Part shown: positions 18,409-27,530 of the stretch, one piece after another
Layout: every line of letters starts with the position of its first letter
Numbering within the stretch: position 1 is the stretch's first letter
Source: Duganella margarita
GTDB lineage: Bacteria > Pseudomonadota > Gammaproteobacteria > Burkholderiales > Burkholderiaceae_D
Length of the DNA: 64,000 nucleotides
Reading direction: 5' to 3'
Assembly: GCF_009857535.1 (NCBI RefSeq)
Contig: NZ_WWCS01000008.1
Span: forward strand, 206,345 to 270,344
Program-made: the position numbers and the translations under genes
The notes under the pieces: model-generated
The model's database searches: none
What the model saw: the letters and a program-made list of their open reading frames with translations, nothing else
What the model was told of the DNA's origin: nothing

Positions 18409-19673
18409 TGGCTAAGCAGTTGAGTATCGCCGCGTTCATGATGCGTTATGGCCACCACGTCGCGGCGTGGCGGCATCCGGACACCGACCTGGCGTCCAAT
18501 CCGTTCAAGGTATTTCGCGAGCAGGTGCGCAGCGCGGAACGGGCCTGCCTGGATGCGGTGTTCTTCGCCGACAGCGTGGCGCTGACAGGCGCACCGTCGC
18601 TGGAGCCTTTGACGCTGCTGTCGGCATTGGCCGCATCGACCGAGAACATCGGCTTGATCGGCACCGCCACCACCACCTACAACGAGCCGTACACGGTGGC
18701 GCGCCAGTTCGCGTCGCTGGACCTGCTGTCGGATGGCCGCGCAGGCTGGAATCTGGTCACCTCGGACAACGCGGCGGAAGCGGCCAACTTCGGCCGCGAC
18801 CAGCACGTGGCGCATGCTGACCGCTATGCGCGGGCGCGGGAATTTCATCAAGTTGTCACAGGACTGTGGAATAGTTGGGGCCCCGGTGCGTTCGTCAACG
18901 ATAAAGGCGGCACGCTGCCTTACGATCCGGCCAAGGTGCAGACACTGAATCATCGCGGCGACCATTTCGCCGTGGCGGGGCCGCTGAATGTGGCGCCCAG
19001 TCCGCAGGGACGTCCAGTGGTGGTGCAGGCCGGCGGCTCGGAGACCGGACGTGATCTGGCGGCGGGGACGGCGGAGGTGGTGTTCACCGCGCAACCCACG
19101 CTGGCCAAGGCGCAGGCGTTCTACCGCGATATCAAGGACCGCGTAATCGCCAAGGGCCGCAGTCCCGATGCGGTCAAGGTCATGCCCGGATTGTTTGCGG
19201 TGGTCGGCCGCACGCAGGAAGAGGCGGATGCCAGGTTCGCGCAGTTGCAGTCGCTGATCGAACCGAAGGCCGGACTGGCGCTGCTGGGACGCATGATCGG
19301 CAATTTCGATTTGTCCGGATACCCGGTGGATGGTCCGCTGCCGGAGCTGCCGCAGACGCAGGATGGTCAGCGCAGCCGCCAGCAGTTGCTGACGGATCTG
19401 GCGCAGGGCGAGAACCTGACGATACGCCAGCTTTACGAGCGCATCGCTGGCGGTCGCGGGCACTTCACCGTGGTCGGCACGCCGCAGCTGGTGGCGGATC
19501 GCATGCAGGAGTGGTTTGAGCAGGGCGCGGCCGACGGCTTTAATTTCATGGCGCCGGCGCTGCCTGGCGGGTTGGATGATTTTCTGGAGCTGGTGATTCC
19601 TGAGTTGCAGCGGCGCGGCTTGTTCCGCACGTCGTACGCAGGCAGCACCTTGCGTTCGCATTTGGGTTTATAG
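18408..19673 (+). CDS. NtaA/SnaA/DszA-family FMN-dependent monooxygenase
   Basis: The protein is 421 residues of the luciferase-like (LLM) flavin monooxygenase class, NtaA/SnaA/DszA branch. Landmarks are [29 protein letters not shown] active-site strand, [35 protein letters not shown] split over residues 86-120, and [18 protein letters not shown]. These enzymes use reduced FMN from a separate reductase to oxidise substrates such as nitrilotriacetate, EDTA or dibenzothiophene sulfone. No flavin reductase gene is nearby. GGAG precedes the start by six bases. Linkage to a sulfonate-type binding protein suggests an organosulfur or related substrate, which is inference. Confidence 0.9.
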   Translation: MAKQLSIAAFMMRYGHHVAAWRHPDTDLASNPFKVFREQVRSAERACLDAVFFADSVALTGAPSLEPLTLLSALAASTENIGLIGTATTTYNEPYTVARQFASLDLLSDGRAGWNLVTSDNAAEAANFGRDQHVAHADRYARAREFHQVVTGLWNSWGPGAFVNDKGGTLPYDPAKVQTLNHRGDHFAVAGPLNVAPSPQGRPVVVQAGGSETGRDLAAGTAEVVFTAQPTLAKAQAFYRDIKDRVIAKGRSPDAVKVMPGLFAVVGRTQEEADARFAQLQSLIEPKAGLALLGRMIGNFDLSGYPVDGPLPELPQTQDGQRSRQQLLTDLAQGENLTIRQLYERIAGGRGHFTVVGTPQLVADRMQEWFEQGAADGFNFMAPALPGGLDDFLELVIPELQRRGLFRTSYAGSTLRSHLGL

Positions 19674-19681
19674 GAGCAGGC

Positions 19682-20968
19682 ATGAAAGCAGTAAGCAGGA
19701 TGTTGGTGTTGGCGGTCGCTTTGGCGGCGGCGCAGGTCGGTGCGCAGGAGTACTACGGCGATTTCCGTCCCGATGCGCCGGAGCTGGCGGCACGCGGTCC
19801 GCTGCAAGTGGGCGTGCGCACGCTTGTGGCGGAACACAAGGACCAACTCGATATCCTGCATGCGACTGCCGAACAGCCGAACCCGCGCTACGGCCGCAAG
19901 CTGACGCTGGAGGTGTGGTATCCGGCGCGGCTGGCGGCCGGCCAGCATGAGCACACCGTCTACACCGACGTGCTGGGCGCCGGCGCCAATGATCCGAAGC
20001 GGCCGAATACGCCGTTCCAGTTCAACGGCCGCGCCGCGCGCGATGCGGCACCAGCCGCAGGGCAGGGCGGACGCTACCCGCTGGTGATCGTCTCGCACGG
20101 GTATCCCGGCTCGCGGCTGCAAATGAGCTACCTGACGGAAAACCTGGCGTCGAAGGGTTATGTTGTCGTCGCCATCGATCATCTGGAATCCACGCGCGCG
20201 GACAAGGCCGGCTTCCCGAGCACGCTGCTGAACCGCCGCCTGGACGATTTGTTCGTGCTGGACACCGTTGCCGCCTGGGCCAAACCGGGCAGCGGCAACT
20301 TCCTGGCCGGCGTGGTGGACGCCGACAACACCGCCCTGATCGGCTACTCGATGGGCGGCTACGGCGCGCTGAACGCGGTCGGCGCCGGCATTAGCGCGTC
20401 GGCGGTGGCGTACGTGCCGGGCGGCAGCCTGGCCGTCAACCAGCAGGGCAACCAGCAATATGAAGCGCAACGCGACCCGCGCATCAAGGCCGTGGTGGCG
20501 TTCGCGCCCTGGGGCGCCGCCAACCAGGTATGGGACGCGGCGGGGCTGGCCGGCGTGCGCACGCCGACGCTGTTCATCAGCGGCGACCAGGACGACGTGG
20601 CCGGCTACAGGGACGGTGTGCTCAAACTGTTCGAAGGCACGGTGCATGCGGACCGCTACCTGCTGACCTACGTCGGCGGCCGCCACAACTCGGCGCCGAA
20701 TCCGCCGTCACCGGCCGCCTGGAGCAATTTCGACGACTTCATGGCCTATTCGGAGCCGGTGTGGGACAGCCGCCGCATCAACAACATCAACCAGCACTTC
20801 GTCACGGCTTTCCTCGGCATCCAGCTGAAACAGCAGCCGTTCCAACCCTACCTCGACCTGCCGCCGCTGCAGGCCGACGGTACCGCCAAGCCCGATCCCG
20901 GCCTGTGGAAGGGCTTCGCCAAGCGTACCGCGCTGGGTCTGGAATGGCGCCATCTGCCGGCGCAATAG
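19682..20968 (+). CDS. Exported alpha/beta-hydrolase (dienelactone-hydrolase/PAF-acetylhydrolase-like)
   Basis: The protein is 428 residues with an N-terminal signal peptide ([16 protein letters not shown]). The nucleophile elbow is GYSMGG (about residue 223). An oxyanion-type HGYPGSR loop (about 140) and a late GGRHNSAP, which could supply the catalytic histidine, complete the picture. The fold fits a periplasmic esterase or lactonase. It begins eight bases after the monooxygenase stop with GGAG upstream, completing the receptor-monooxygenase-hydrolase operon. It may release or trim the substrate before or after uptake. The exact reaction is unknown. Confidence 0.85.
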   Translation: MKAVSRMLVLAVALAAAQVGAQEYYGDFRPDAPELAARGPLQVGVRTLVAEHKDQLDILHATAEQPNPRYGRKLTLEVWYPARLAAGQHEHTVYTDVLGAGANDPKRPNTPFQFNGRAARDAAPAAGQGGRYPLVIVSHGYPGSRLQMSYLTENLASKGYVVVAIDHLESTRADKAGFPSTLLNRRLDDLFVLDTVAAWAKPGSGNFLAGVVDADNTALIGYSMGGYGALNAVGAGISASAVAYVPGGSLAVNQQGNQQYEAQRDPRIKAVVAFAPWGAANQVWDAAGLAGVRTPTLFISGDQDDVAGYRDGVLKLFEGTVHADRYLLTYVGGRHNSAPNPPSPAAWSNFDDFMAYSEPVWDSRRINNINQHFVTAFLGIQLKQQPFQPYLDLPPLQADGTAKPDPGLWKGFAKRTALGLEWRHLPAQ

Positions 20969-21021
20969 TCCAGTTGTCAGCTTGATCATGTTCTTAAGGC
21001 GCCTGTAAGGCTGTCAGCTTG

Positions 21022-21027
21022 TATAAT
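21022..21027 (+). promoter_or_regulatory. -10 element upstream of ubiE
   Basis: A perfect TATAAT lies 28 bases before the ubiE start. No good -35 stands at the usual distance, so the promoter may need an activator or be weak. Confidence 0.4.
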
Positions 21028-21054
21028 GCTGGCAAACTAACAGGCCTGCATACC

Positions 21055-21789
21055 ATGACCAATACCACTCACTTCGGTTACAAAACCGTCGCGGAAGAAG
21101 ATAAAGTCCGCGAAGTTGCCAAGGTTTTCCATTCTGTCGCCGCCAAGTACGACATCATGAACGACGTCATGTCGGCTGGCCTGCACCGCGTCTGGAAGAT
21201 CTTCACCATCGCTAACGCGGCCGTGCGTCCAGGCTTTAAATGCCTGGATATCGCCGGCGGCACCGGCGACCTGGCCAAGGTGTTCGCCAAGCAGGCCGGC
21301 CCCACCGGCGAGGTCTGGCTGACAGACATCAACGAGTCGATGCTGCGCGTGGGACGCGACCGCCTCTTGAATCGCGGCCTGATGACCCCCACATTGTTGT
21401 GCGATGCCGAGAAACTGCCTTTCCCGGACAACTATTTCGACCGCGTCAGCGTCGCCTTCGGCCTGCGTAATATGACGCACAAGGACCAGGCGCTGAAGGA
21501 AATGCGCCGCGTGCTCAAGCCGGGCGGCAAGCTGCTGGTGCTGGAATTCTCGAAAGTGGCCGAGCCGCTGCAAAAGCCGTACGACATCTACTCGTTCAAG
21601 GTGCTGCCGTGGATGGGCCAGAAAATTGCCGGCGATGCGGAAAGCTATCGCTATCTGGCGGAATCGATCCGCATGCACCCGGACCAGGAAACGCTGAAAA
21701 CCATGATGGAAGAAGCGGGCCTGGAACGGGTAACGTATTACAACTTGACGGCAGGTGTGGCCGCTTTACACACCGGTATCAAAATGTAA
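21055..21789 (+). CDS. ubiE: Ubiquinone/menaquinone C-methyltransferase UbiE
   Basis: The protein is 244 residues, a class I SAM methyltransferase. The UbiE N-terminal motif [26 protein letters not shown] is split over residues 22-48. The SAM loop [11 protein letters not shown] (about 65-75) and the second signature [18 protein letters not shown] (about 152-170) are present. It methylates the quinone ring in ubiquinone synthesis. The ATG at 21055 ([12 protein letters not shown]) matches the family; the codon at 21019 would add 12 residues. It heads a ubiquinone region with ubiJ and ubiB downstream. Confidence 0.97.
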   Translation: MTNTTHFGYKTVAEEDKVREVAKVFHSVAAKYDIMNDVMSAGLHRVWKIFTIANAAVRPGFKCLDIAGGTGDLAKVFAKQAGPTGEVWLTDINESMLRVGRDRLLNRGLMTPTLLCDAEKLPFPDNYFDRVSVAFGLRNMTHKDQALKEMRRVLKPGGKLLVLEFSKVAEPLQKPYDIYSFKVLPWMGQKIAGDAESYRYLAESIRMHPDQETLKTMMEEAGLERVTYYNLTAGVAALHTGIKM

Positions 21790-21803
21790 TGACTGGAGTG
21801 ACC

Positions 21804-22712
21804 ATGAACTTGAAAAAAATCCTGATCGGCGCGGTAATCGCCGTGTCCGCCATGTCGATGCTGAGCGAGGCGATCGCCCGTCCTGCCGGCGGCGGCCGTT
21901 CGTTTGGCCGTCAGTCGCAAAACGTCAACCGCATGCCTGCTCAACCTGCGCCGCAGCAAGCGCCACGCCAGGCCCAGCCTGCGCCGGCGCCGGGCACGCC
22001 GCCGGTGGCCGCACCGAAACCTAGCCCATGGAAGGGCATTCTGGGCGGTGCGCTGCTGGGTCTGGGCCTGGGCGCCTTGTTCTCGCACTTCGGTCTGGGT
22101 GGTGCGCTGGGTGGCGCAATCGGCTCGATCATCATGCTCGCGCTGCTGGCAGGCGTGGTGTTCTTCATCTTCCGCCTGATCCGCGGCAAATCGCAACCGG
22201 CCGCTGCGCCGGCGGCGTTTGGCGGCAACCAGAACGTGTATTCGATGCCGCCGCAAGGCGGTTCGGCGACGCCGGACATCGGGTCGCGTCTGCAACCAGC
22301 CGCCGCGCCAGTACCGGTGCAGCCGCATCAGCAGTGGGGCGTGCCGGGCGACTTCGACCAGGCCACCTTCCTGCGCGTGGCCAAGAGCAACTTCATTCGC
22401 TTGCAAGCGGCATGGGATAAAGGCGACGTGGCCGATATCCGCGAATTCACCACGCCGGAAGTGTTTGCCGAGATGAAGATGCAGATCAGCGAGCGCACCG
22501 TGGCCGACTACACCGACGTGGTCAGCATCGATGCCGAACTGCTGGGCATCGAGACCACCGACACCGAGTATCTGGCGAGCGTCAAGTTCACCGGTATGAT
22601 CAAGCCGGCGCCGGATGCACTGGCCGAGCCGTACCACGAAGTGTGGAACCTGGCCAAGCCAATCAACGGTTCCAGCGGCTGGCTGCTGGCAGGTATCCAG
22701 CAACTGGCGTAA
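21804..22712 (+). CDS. Tim44-like domain membrane protein
   Basis: The protein is 302 residues. A signal or anchor segment (KILIGAVIAVSAMSMLSEAIA) precedes a Pro/Gln/Ala-rich linker. Two adjacent hydrophobic segments with glycine zippers follow (LLGLGLGALFSHFGLGGALGG and IGSIIMLALLAGVVFFIFRLI), then a C-terminal Tim44-like domain (about 175-302, FLRVAKSNFIRLQAAWDKGD to WLLAGIQQLA). In mitochondria this fold anchors import machinery to the membrane. Bacterial members sit beside ubiE-ubiJ-ubiB in betaproteobacteria, but their role is not established. GGAG precedes the ATG by six bases. A 30-base palindrome and a terminator follow. Confidence 0.85.
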   Translation: MNLKKILIGAVIAVSAMSMLSEAIARPAGGGRSFGRQSQNVNRMPAQPAPQQAPRQAQPAPAPGTPPVAAPKPSPWKGILGGALLGLGLGALFSHFGLGGALGGAIGSIIMLALLAGVVFFIFRLIRGKSQPAAAPAAFGGNQNVYSMPPQGGSATPDIGSRLQPAAAPVPVQPHQQWGVPGDFDQATFLRVAKSNFIRLQAAWDKGDVADIREFTTPEVFAEMKMQISERTVADYTDVVSIDAELLGIETTDTEYLASVKFTGMIKPAPDALAEPYHEVWNLAKPINGSSGWLLAGIQQLA

Positions 22713-22731
22713 AACCCCGCAGGGCCACAGA

Positions 22732-22761
22732 GGGGTCGGACCCCGTACGGGGTCCGACCCC
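22732..22761. repeat. 30-base perfect palindrome, REP-like
   Basis: The arms GGGGTCGGACCCC and GGGGTCCGACCCC are exact reverse complements separated by GTAC, itself self-complementary, so the whole 30 bases is a perfect palindrome. It has no T-run directly after it. It lies in the gap between the Tim44-like gene and ubiJ, upstream of a separate terminator. The form resembles dispersed intergenic palindromes, but only one copy is in this window. Confidence 0.75.
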
Positions 22762-22810
22762 GCGACGGCGCACCGGTTTGCGGGTCAAGCCGGCTTAACT
22801 GGTAAGATCG

Positions 22811-22840
22811 AACCGCCCGCACTCCGGGCGGTTTTGTTTT
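22811..22840 (+). terminator. Intrinsic terminator between Tim44-like gene and ubiJ
   Basis: AACCGCCCG (22811-22819) pairs perfectly with CGGGCGGTT (22825-22833) around a five-base loop, followed by TTGTTTT. It ends only 13 bases before the ubiJ start, so ubiJ-ubiB probably depends on read-through or a promoter overlapping this hairpin. Confidence 0.75.
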
Positions 22841-22853
22841 GAACGGCTATCAC

Positions 22854-23462
22854 ATGATTTCATTGAATCCAGGCAGTTTCTCCGCAGCGCCCGCCAGCGC
22901 CGCCATTAACCACTTGCTGGCGCAGGAGCCATGGGCGCGCCAGGAGTTGCTGCGTCACGCCGGCAAGACCGCCAGCATCGACGCCGGCAGCGTTGCGCTG
23001 CGCCTGCGGGTGACCGCCGACGGCTATCTGGAACCGGCGCCTGCCGACGAGCCGGCCCGCGTCACCATCCGCGTCAAACTGTCCGACCTGCCGCTGATCG
23101 CGCAAAACCGCGAGCGCGCCTTCTCTTACGTGCAAATCGAAGGCGACGCCGAATTCGCCAACGCCATCTCCAGCCTCAGCAAATCGCTGCGCTGGGAAGC
23201 CGAGCATGACCTGGAAAAAGTGGTTGGCCCGATCATCGCCGTGCGCGCCGTCTCCGGCGCCAGGGCCGCGTTGGAAGCGGTCAAGGCCGGCCACCAGAAG
23301 CTGGCCGAAAACGTCGCCGAATTCCTGCTCGACGAAAAACAGGTGCTGGTGCGGCCGCACACGGTAGAAGCTTTCTCGGCCGAGGTCAGCCGCCTGCGCG
23401 ACGATGTCGAACGCACCGCCAAGCGCCTCGCCAAACTGGAACAGAAACTGGGATCACAATAA
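22854..23462 (+). CDS. ubiJ: Ubiquinone biosynthesis accessory factor UbiJ (SCP2 domain)
   Basis: The protein is 202 residues. The N-terminal half is an SCP2-like lipid-binding domain ([17 protein letters not shown] to [23 protein letters not shown]). The C-terminus is a coiled coil ([26 protein letters not shown]) as in E. coli UbiJ. UbiJ with UbiK scaffolds the soluble ubiquinone-synthesis complex and may carry hydrophobic intermediates. The ATG at 22854 is preferred to an in-frame TTG at 22839 that overlaps the terminator tail. The stop and the ubiB start overlap (TAATG). Confidence 0.92.
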   Translation: MISLNPGSFSAAPASAAINHLLAQEPWARQELLRHAGKTASIDAGSVALRLRVTADGYLEPAPADEPARVTIRVKLSDLPLIAQNRERAFSYVQIEGDAEFANAISSLSKSLRWEAEHDLEKVVGPIIAVRAVSGARAALEAVKAGHQKLAENVAEFLLDEKQVLVRPHTVEAFSAEVSRLRDDVERTAKRLAKLEQKLGSQ

Positions 23463-25027
23463 TGCAGAAATTCTTGCGCCTGCTGAAAATTCTGCGGGTA
23501 TCGGTACGCTACGGCCTCGACGAAATCGCCATCTCCGGCTTGAAAAAACCGCGCATCGCCAAATTCATCGACACCGCGTTTTTCTGGCGCGACCTGTCCA
23601 CGCCGCGCGGCGTGCGGCTGCGCATGGCGCTGGAAGAACTGGGTCCAATCTTCGTCAAGTTCGGCCAGGTGCTGTCGACCCGCAGCGACCTGATTCCGGC
23701 CGACCTGGTGATCGAACTGTCGCGCCTGCAGGACCGGGTGCCGCCGTTCGATTCCGACCTGGCCGTGGCGCAAATCCAGAAATCGCTGGGCGCCCATCCG
23801 GACCAGCTGTTTGCCACCTTTGAACGCACGCCGGTAGCCTCGGCCTCGATCGCGCAGGTGCACTTCGCCACGCTCAAGGATGGCCGCCAGGTGGCGGTCA
23901 AGGTGCTGCGTCCGGGCATGAAAAAGTCCATCGACGAGGACGTGGCGCTGATGCACATCGCCGCCGAGTGGATCGGCAACGTCTGGGCCGACAGCAAGCG
24001 CCTGAAGCCGAAAGAGGTGGTGGCCGAATTCGACAAATACCTGCACGACGAGCTGGACCTGATGCGCGAAGCCGCCAACGCCAGCCAGCTGCGCCGCAAT
24101 TTCGCCGATTCGCAACTGCTGCTGGTGCCGGAAATGCACTGGGATTACTGCTCGCCGAGCGTGATCGTGATGGAGCGCATGCACGGCATTCCGGTGTCGC
24201 AGATCGACCGCCTGGCCGCTGCCGGCGTCGACCTGAAAAAGCTGTCCAGCGACGGCGTGGAAATCTTCTTCACGCAGGTGTTCCGCGACGGCTTCTTCCA
24301 CGCGGATATGCATCCGGGGAACATCCTGGTGTCGATCGAGCCGGAGACGTTCGGCCGCTACATTGCGCTGGACTTCGGCATCGTCGGCACGCTGACCGAT
24401 TACGACAAGGATTACCTGTCGCAGAATTTCCTGGCGTTCTTCCGCCGCGACTACAAGCGGGTGGCCGAGGCCCACATTGAGTCCGGCTGGGCGCCGAAGG
24501 AAACCCGCGTCGATGAGCTGGAATCGGCGGTGCGCGCCTGCTGCGAGCCGATCTTCGACCGGCCGCTGAAGGATATTTCCTTCGGCCAAATCCTGCTGCG
24601 CCTGTTCCAGACCTCGCGCCGCTTCAACGTCGAAGTGCAGCCGCAACTGGTGCTGCTGCAAAAGACGCTGCTGAATATCGAAGGCCTCGGCCGCCAGCTC
24701 GATCCGGACCTGGACTTGTGGAAGACCGCCAAGCCCTACCTGGAAAACTGGATGGGTGAGCAGGTCGGCTGGAAAGGCTTCTTGCAGCGCCTGAAAGCCG
24801 AGGCACCGCGCTACGCCCACATCTTCCCGCAGCTGCCGCGCCTGGCGCATCAGGCGCTGGAGCGGCATGCCGAACGGCCCAACGACAACACTGAGCTGAT
24901 CAAGGTGCTGATCAACGAACAGCAGCGCACCAACCGGCTGCTGAGCTTGGTGGTCTACTTCGCCGGTGCGTTTGCGCTGGGCGTGGCCGGCTTCAATCTT
25001 TATCAGCGCTTCCACCATCTGCTGTAA
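23462..25027 (+). CDS. ubiB: Ubiquinone biosynthesis kinase-like protein UbiB
   Basis: The protein is 521 residues of the atypical kinase (ABC1/ADCK/UbiB) family. It has the diagnostic KFGQ motif (residues 66-69) and the alanine-type loop ASASIAQVH. The ion-pair lysine lies in VAVKVLRPG, the catalytic-loop equivalent is [13 protein letters not shown], and DFG is present as ALDFGIVG. Two C-terminal hydrophobic stretches near [19 protein letters not shown] anchor it in the inner membrane. It is required for ubiquinone synthesis, probably by extracting lipid precursors from the membrane using ATP. It is translationally coupled to ubiJ. Confidence 0.97.
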   Translation: MQKFLRLLKILRVSVRYGLDEIAISGLKKPRIAKFIDTAFFWRDLSTPRGVRLRMALEELGPIFVKFGQVLSTRSDLIPADLVIELSRLQDRVPPFDSDLAVAQIQKSLGAHPDQLFATFERTPVASASIAQVHFATLKDGRQVAVKVLRPGMKKSIDEDVALMHIAAEWIGNVWADSKRLKPKEVVAEFDKYLHDELDLMREAANASQLRRNFADSQLLLVPEMHWDYCSPSVIVMERMHGIPVSQIDRLAAAGVDLKKLSSDGVEIFFTQVFRDGFFHADMHPGNILVSIEPETFGRYIALDFGIVGTLTDYDKDYLSQNFLAFFRRDYKRVAEAHIESGWAPKETRVDELESAVRACCEPIFDRPLKDISFGQILLRLFQTSRRFNVEVQPQLVLLQKTLLNIEGLGRQLDPDLDLWKTAKPYLENWMGEQVGWKGFLQRLKAEAPRYAHIFPQLPRLAHQALERHAERPNDNTELIKVLINEQQRTNRLLSLVVYFAGAFALGVAGFNLYQRFHHLL

Positions 25028-25032
25028 GCGCC

Positions 25033-25626
25033 ATGGCGGATTTCCAGCAACGTGATCCTTTGTCGCCGGCGTTCTGGGATGAGCGCTTCGAGCGCCATTT
25101 CACGCCGTGGGACAAGGGCGGCGTGCCGCAAGCCTTGCAGGATTTCGTCGCTGGCCATTCGCCGCTGACCACGCTGATTCCCGGCTGCGGCTCGGCCTAT
25201 GAACTGGCCTTTCTGGCAGGGCAGGGCTGGGACGCCACCGCGATCGATTTTTCGCCCGCTGCGGTAGCGCAGGGCAAGCGGGCGGCCGGCGAGCATGCGG
25301 CACGAGTAGTGGAGGCGGATTTCTTTGCATGGCAGCCGGCGGCGCCGCTGCAATTGATCTACGAACGGGCTTTTCTGTGCGCGATGCCGCGCGCCATGTG
25401 GCCGCAGGTGGCTGCGCGCTGGGCACAGCTGCTGGCGCCGGGGGCGCTGCTGGCAGGGTATTTCTTCTTTGATGACGCGGCCAAGGGGCCGCCGTTCGGC
25501 ATCCAGCGCGCGCAACTGGAGCAGCTGCTGCGCGCGGATTTCGCGTGCATTGCCGACGACGCCGTCAGCGACTCCATCCCGGTGTTCGCCGGCAAGGAGC
25601 GCTGGATGGTGTGGCGCCGTCGCTAG
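25033..25626 (+). CDS. TPMT-family SAM-dependent methyltransferase
   Basis: The protein is 197 residues resembling the thiopurine S-methyltransferase superfamily. Landmarks are FWDERFERHFTPWDKGGVP near the N-terminus, the SAM loop TLIPGCGSAYELAFLAGQG (about 47-65), and DFSPAAVAQG. Bacterial members methylate thiols, selenium or tellurium oxyanions, or halides. The substrate here is not readable. It begins five bases after ubiB and is probably in the same operon. Confidence 0.85.
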   Translation: MADFQQRDPLSPAFWDERFERHFTPWDKGGVPQALQDFVAGHSPLTTLIPGCGSAYELAFLAGQGWDATAIDFSPAAVAQGKRAAGEHAARVVEADFFAWQPAAPLQLIYERAFLCAMPRAMWPQVAARWAQLLAPGALLAGYFFFDDAAKGPPFGIQRAQLEQLLRADFACIADDAVSDSIPVFAGKERWMVWRRR

Positions 25627-25632
25627 CGCCAG

Positions 25633-25995
25633 TTAGTCGCGGCGTGGGTTGTTGGGATGGTCGTCGCGGCCGTTCGGCACGCCGTCATGATCGTTGTCGC
25701 CACGGGCCCAGTTGCCGCGGCTCATTTCCCAATGGCCGTTACGCTCGACCCAGGTTGGCTGATGATAGACATAGCCGCGGCGCTCGCGCTCCCAGTGGCC
25801 TTTGGTCCATACGTGACGGTTGTTGCGCCAATCCCAGTAGCCTGGGGCCCACACATAGCCGTGGCGTGGCGGCGGCACCACCTCATGACGCGGCGCTGGC
25901 GGCGCGGTTTGCACCACGATCACGGCAGCGGAGGCGGGCAGGGTAAATGTACCGGCGGAAGCCACAATGGCGGCAGCAAGCAAAAGTTTCTTCAT
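25633..25995 (-). CDS. Exported YXWGXW-repeat-type protein
   Basis: The protein is about 120 residues. A signal peptide (LLLAAAIVASAGTFTLPASA) is followed by repeats of aromatic-rich units (YVWAPGYWDWRNNRHVWTKG, WERERRGYVYHQPTW and ERNGHWEMSRGNW). It ends in an Asp/Asn/Arg-rich tail (DNDHDGVPNGRDDHPNN) that resembles a calcium-binding thrombospondin-type-3 motif. Such small repeat proteins are common in Burkholderiales; their function is unknown. A strong GAGGAG precedes the start. ATGs at 25998 and 25995 are both possible. Confidence 0.8.
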   Translation of the reverse strand: MKKLLLAAAIVASAGTFTLPASAAVIVVQTAPPAPRHEVVPPPRHGYVWAPGYWDWRNNRHVWTKGHWERERRGYVYHQPTWVERNGHWEMSRGNWARGDNDHDGVPNGRDDHPNNPRRD

Positions 25996-26100
25996 CATGT
26001 TGAGCTCCTCTTTTAAGGTGTAGTTACCGTTATAAAGAGGTGTGCCGGGCGTGTCTGTGCGAGCGCCCGCATAGCAGCGTAACGGGGGCCACGACCTTCG

Positions 26101-26307
26101 TCAGTTAGCCGTGGCCACGTGACGGCGAGCCGGCAATTGCGGCCGGTAGCGCAGGGCTTGCAGTCCCATCAGCACTGCGACGCACAACAGCACGGCGCGG
26201 CGATGCATTGGTTCATCCGGCGTCTGGGCGACGAATTTGTTGGAAGCGGCGAAAGCAGGGGCGGAAAGGCAGGCGGCCAAGAGGCCGGCATACAGCGCTT
26301 TTTTCAT
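26101..26307 (-). CDS. Small exported or membrane hypothetical protein
   Basis: The protein is 68 residues. The signal peptide KKALYAGLLAACLSAPAFA is followed by a short linker, a second hydrophobic stretch (AVLLCVAVLMGLQALRYR) and a basic tail. The overall plan (signal, short linker with Pro, hydrophobic helix, Arg-rich end) recalls a minimal sorting-anchor protein, but I do not see a true PEP-CTERM motif. GGGAAA precedes the ATG at 26307; an in-frame GTG at 26319 also exists. It may be co-transcribed with the repeat protein gene 105 bases away. Confidence 0.5.
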   Translation of the reverse strand: MKKALYAGLLAACLSAPAFAASNKFVAQTPDEPMHRRAVLLCVAVLMGLQALRYRPQLPARRHVATAN

Positions 26308-26549
26308 GGTATTTCCCACAGAATCAAAGAGTTGGAGCGTCGTAAGTCCGGGACGGCTAACGAGGCGACGATTCAGGGATTGGGAAATCAGCGCTTGTAG
26401 GCCAGTATTAAAACATGCTCACAGCCAATAAGCGAATAGTTTTTTGCTATGAAATCGATTACCGATAGGAGCTTGGCGACAGGAAACAGTCAGATGGCGG
26501 GCAAAAGGCTTTATAATTCAGGGTTTTGATGATTTTTGCGGAGTAAGAG

Positions 26550-26837
26550 ATGCCGATCTACGCGTACCGCTGCGAAGCCTGCGGTTTTGCCAAGGACGTC
26601 TTGCAGAAGATTTCCGACCCGCAACTGACGGTTTGCCCGTCGTGCGGTAAAGAGTCGTTTAAAAAGCAAGTCACCGCTGCCGGTTTCCAGTTGAAAGGGT
26701 CCGGCTGGTATGTGACCGATTTCCGCGGCGGCACGCCGCCGGCCACCGGCACCGCGCCGGCGTCGACGCCGGACAGCGCACCGGCTGCGGCCCCGGCGCC
26801 CGCGCCGGCCAAGACGGGCGGCACCGGCGACACCTGA
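26550..26837 (+). CDS. FmdB-family zinc-ribbon protein
   Basis: The protein is 95 residues. The N-terminal FmdB zinc ribbon is MPIYAYRCEACG with a second pair CPSCG at 35-39, the usual CxxC-x(~20)-CxxC spacing. The C-terminus is Ala/Pro-rich and ends in TGGTGDT. FmdB proteins are putative regulatory zinc ribbons of unknown target. A TATAAT at 26512-26517 lies 32 bases upstream. It leads the run FmdB-DUF502-aspS with gaps of about 29 bases, an order well known in Burkholderiales. Confidence 0.9.
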   Translation: MPIYAYRCEACGFAKDVLQKISDPQLTVCPSCGKESFKKQVTAAGFQLKGSGWYVTDFRGGTPPATGTAPASTPDSAPAAAPAPAPAKTGGTGDT

Positions 26838-26866
26838 AGCTCTCCCATCCACACAGAAGGACCTCG

Positions 26867-27502
26867 ATGCGTAAATATTTCATTACCGGCCTGCTGATCC
26901 TGGTGCCACTGGCAATTACCGCCTGGGTGCTGAACCTGGTGATCAGCACCATGGACCAGTCGCTGCTGTTCGTGCCGGAACGCTGGCAGCCGCGCACCCT
27001 GGTCGGCTTCGACATTCCTGGCCTGGGCACCTTGCTGACCATCGTCATCGTGTTCCTGACCGGCCTGCTGACCAACAACCTGGTCGGCAACTACGTGGTC
27101 AGGCTGTGGGAAAAACTGCTGACCCGCATTCCCGTGGTCAGCTCGCTGTATTCAAGCGTCAAGCAGGTGTCGGACACGCTGTTCTCGTCGTCCGGCAACG
27201 CCTTCCGCAAGGCGGTGCTGATTCCGTATCCGCACCAGAATTCGTGGACCATCGCCTTCCTGACCGGCACCCCGGGCGGGGACGTCAAGAACCACCTGGT
27301 GGGCGAGTACGTCAGCGTGTACATCCCGACCACGCCGAATCCGACCTCGGGTTTTTTCCTGATGATGGCCAAGAAGGATGTGGTCGAACTGGACATGAGC
27401 GTCGATGCGGCCCTGAAGTACATCGTTTCGATGGGCGTGGTGGCGCCGGAAGACGCGCCGAAAACCATCGTCCTGCCAGACACTGACACCAAGATTAACT
27501 GA
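26867..27502 (+). CDS. DUF502 inner-membrane protein
   Basis: The protein is 211 residues. Two N-terminal membrane segments (FITGLLILVPLAITAWVLNL and GLGTLLTIVIVFLTGLLTNN) precede a soluble domain with the DUF502 signature IPVVSSLYSSVKQVSDTLF and SVYIPTTPNPTSGFFL. The family is widespread and conserved but lacks an assigned function. It lies between FmdB and aspS on one probable transcript. Confidence 0.9.
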   Translation: MRKYFITGLLILVPLAITAWVLNLVISTMDQSLLFVPERWQPRTLVGFDIPGLGTLLTIVIVFLTGLLTNNLVGNYVVRLWEKLLTRIPVVSSLYSSVKQVSDTLFSSSGNAFRKAVLIPYPHQNSWTIAFLTGTPGGDVKNHLVGEYVSVYIPTTPNPTSGFFLMMAKKDVVELDMSVDAALKYIVSMGVVAPEDAPKTIVLPDTDTKIN

Positions 27503-27530
27503 GTAACTTAACCTGAACCGAGAAATAAAC

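Noticed and set aside
26320..26500. A possible c-di-GMP or other riboswitch in the gap before the FmdB gene
   Set aside because: GC-rich fragments such as GTCCGGGACGGC caught the eye, but the conserved core segments and pairing of a known riboswitch are not there.
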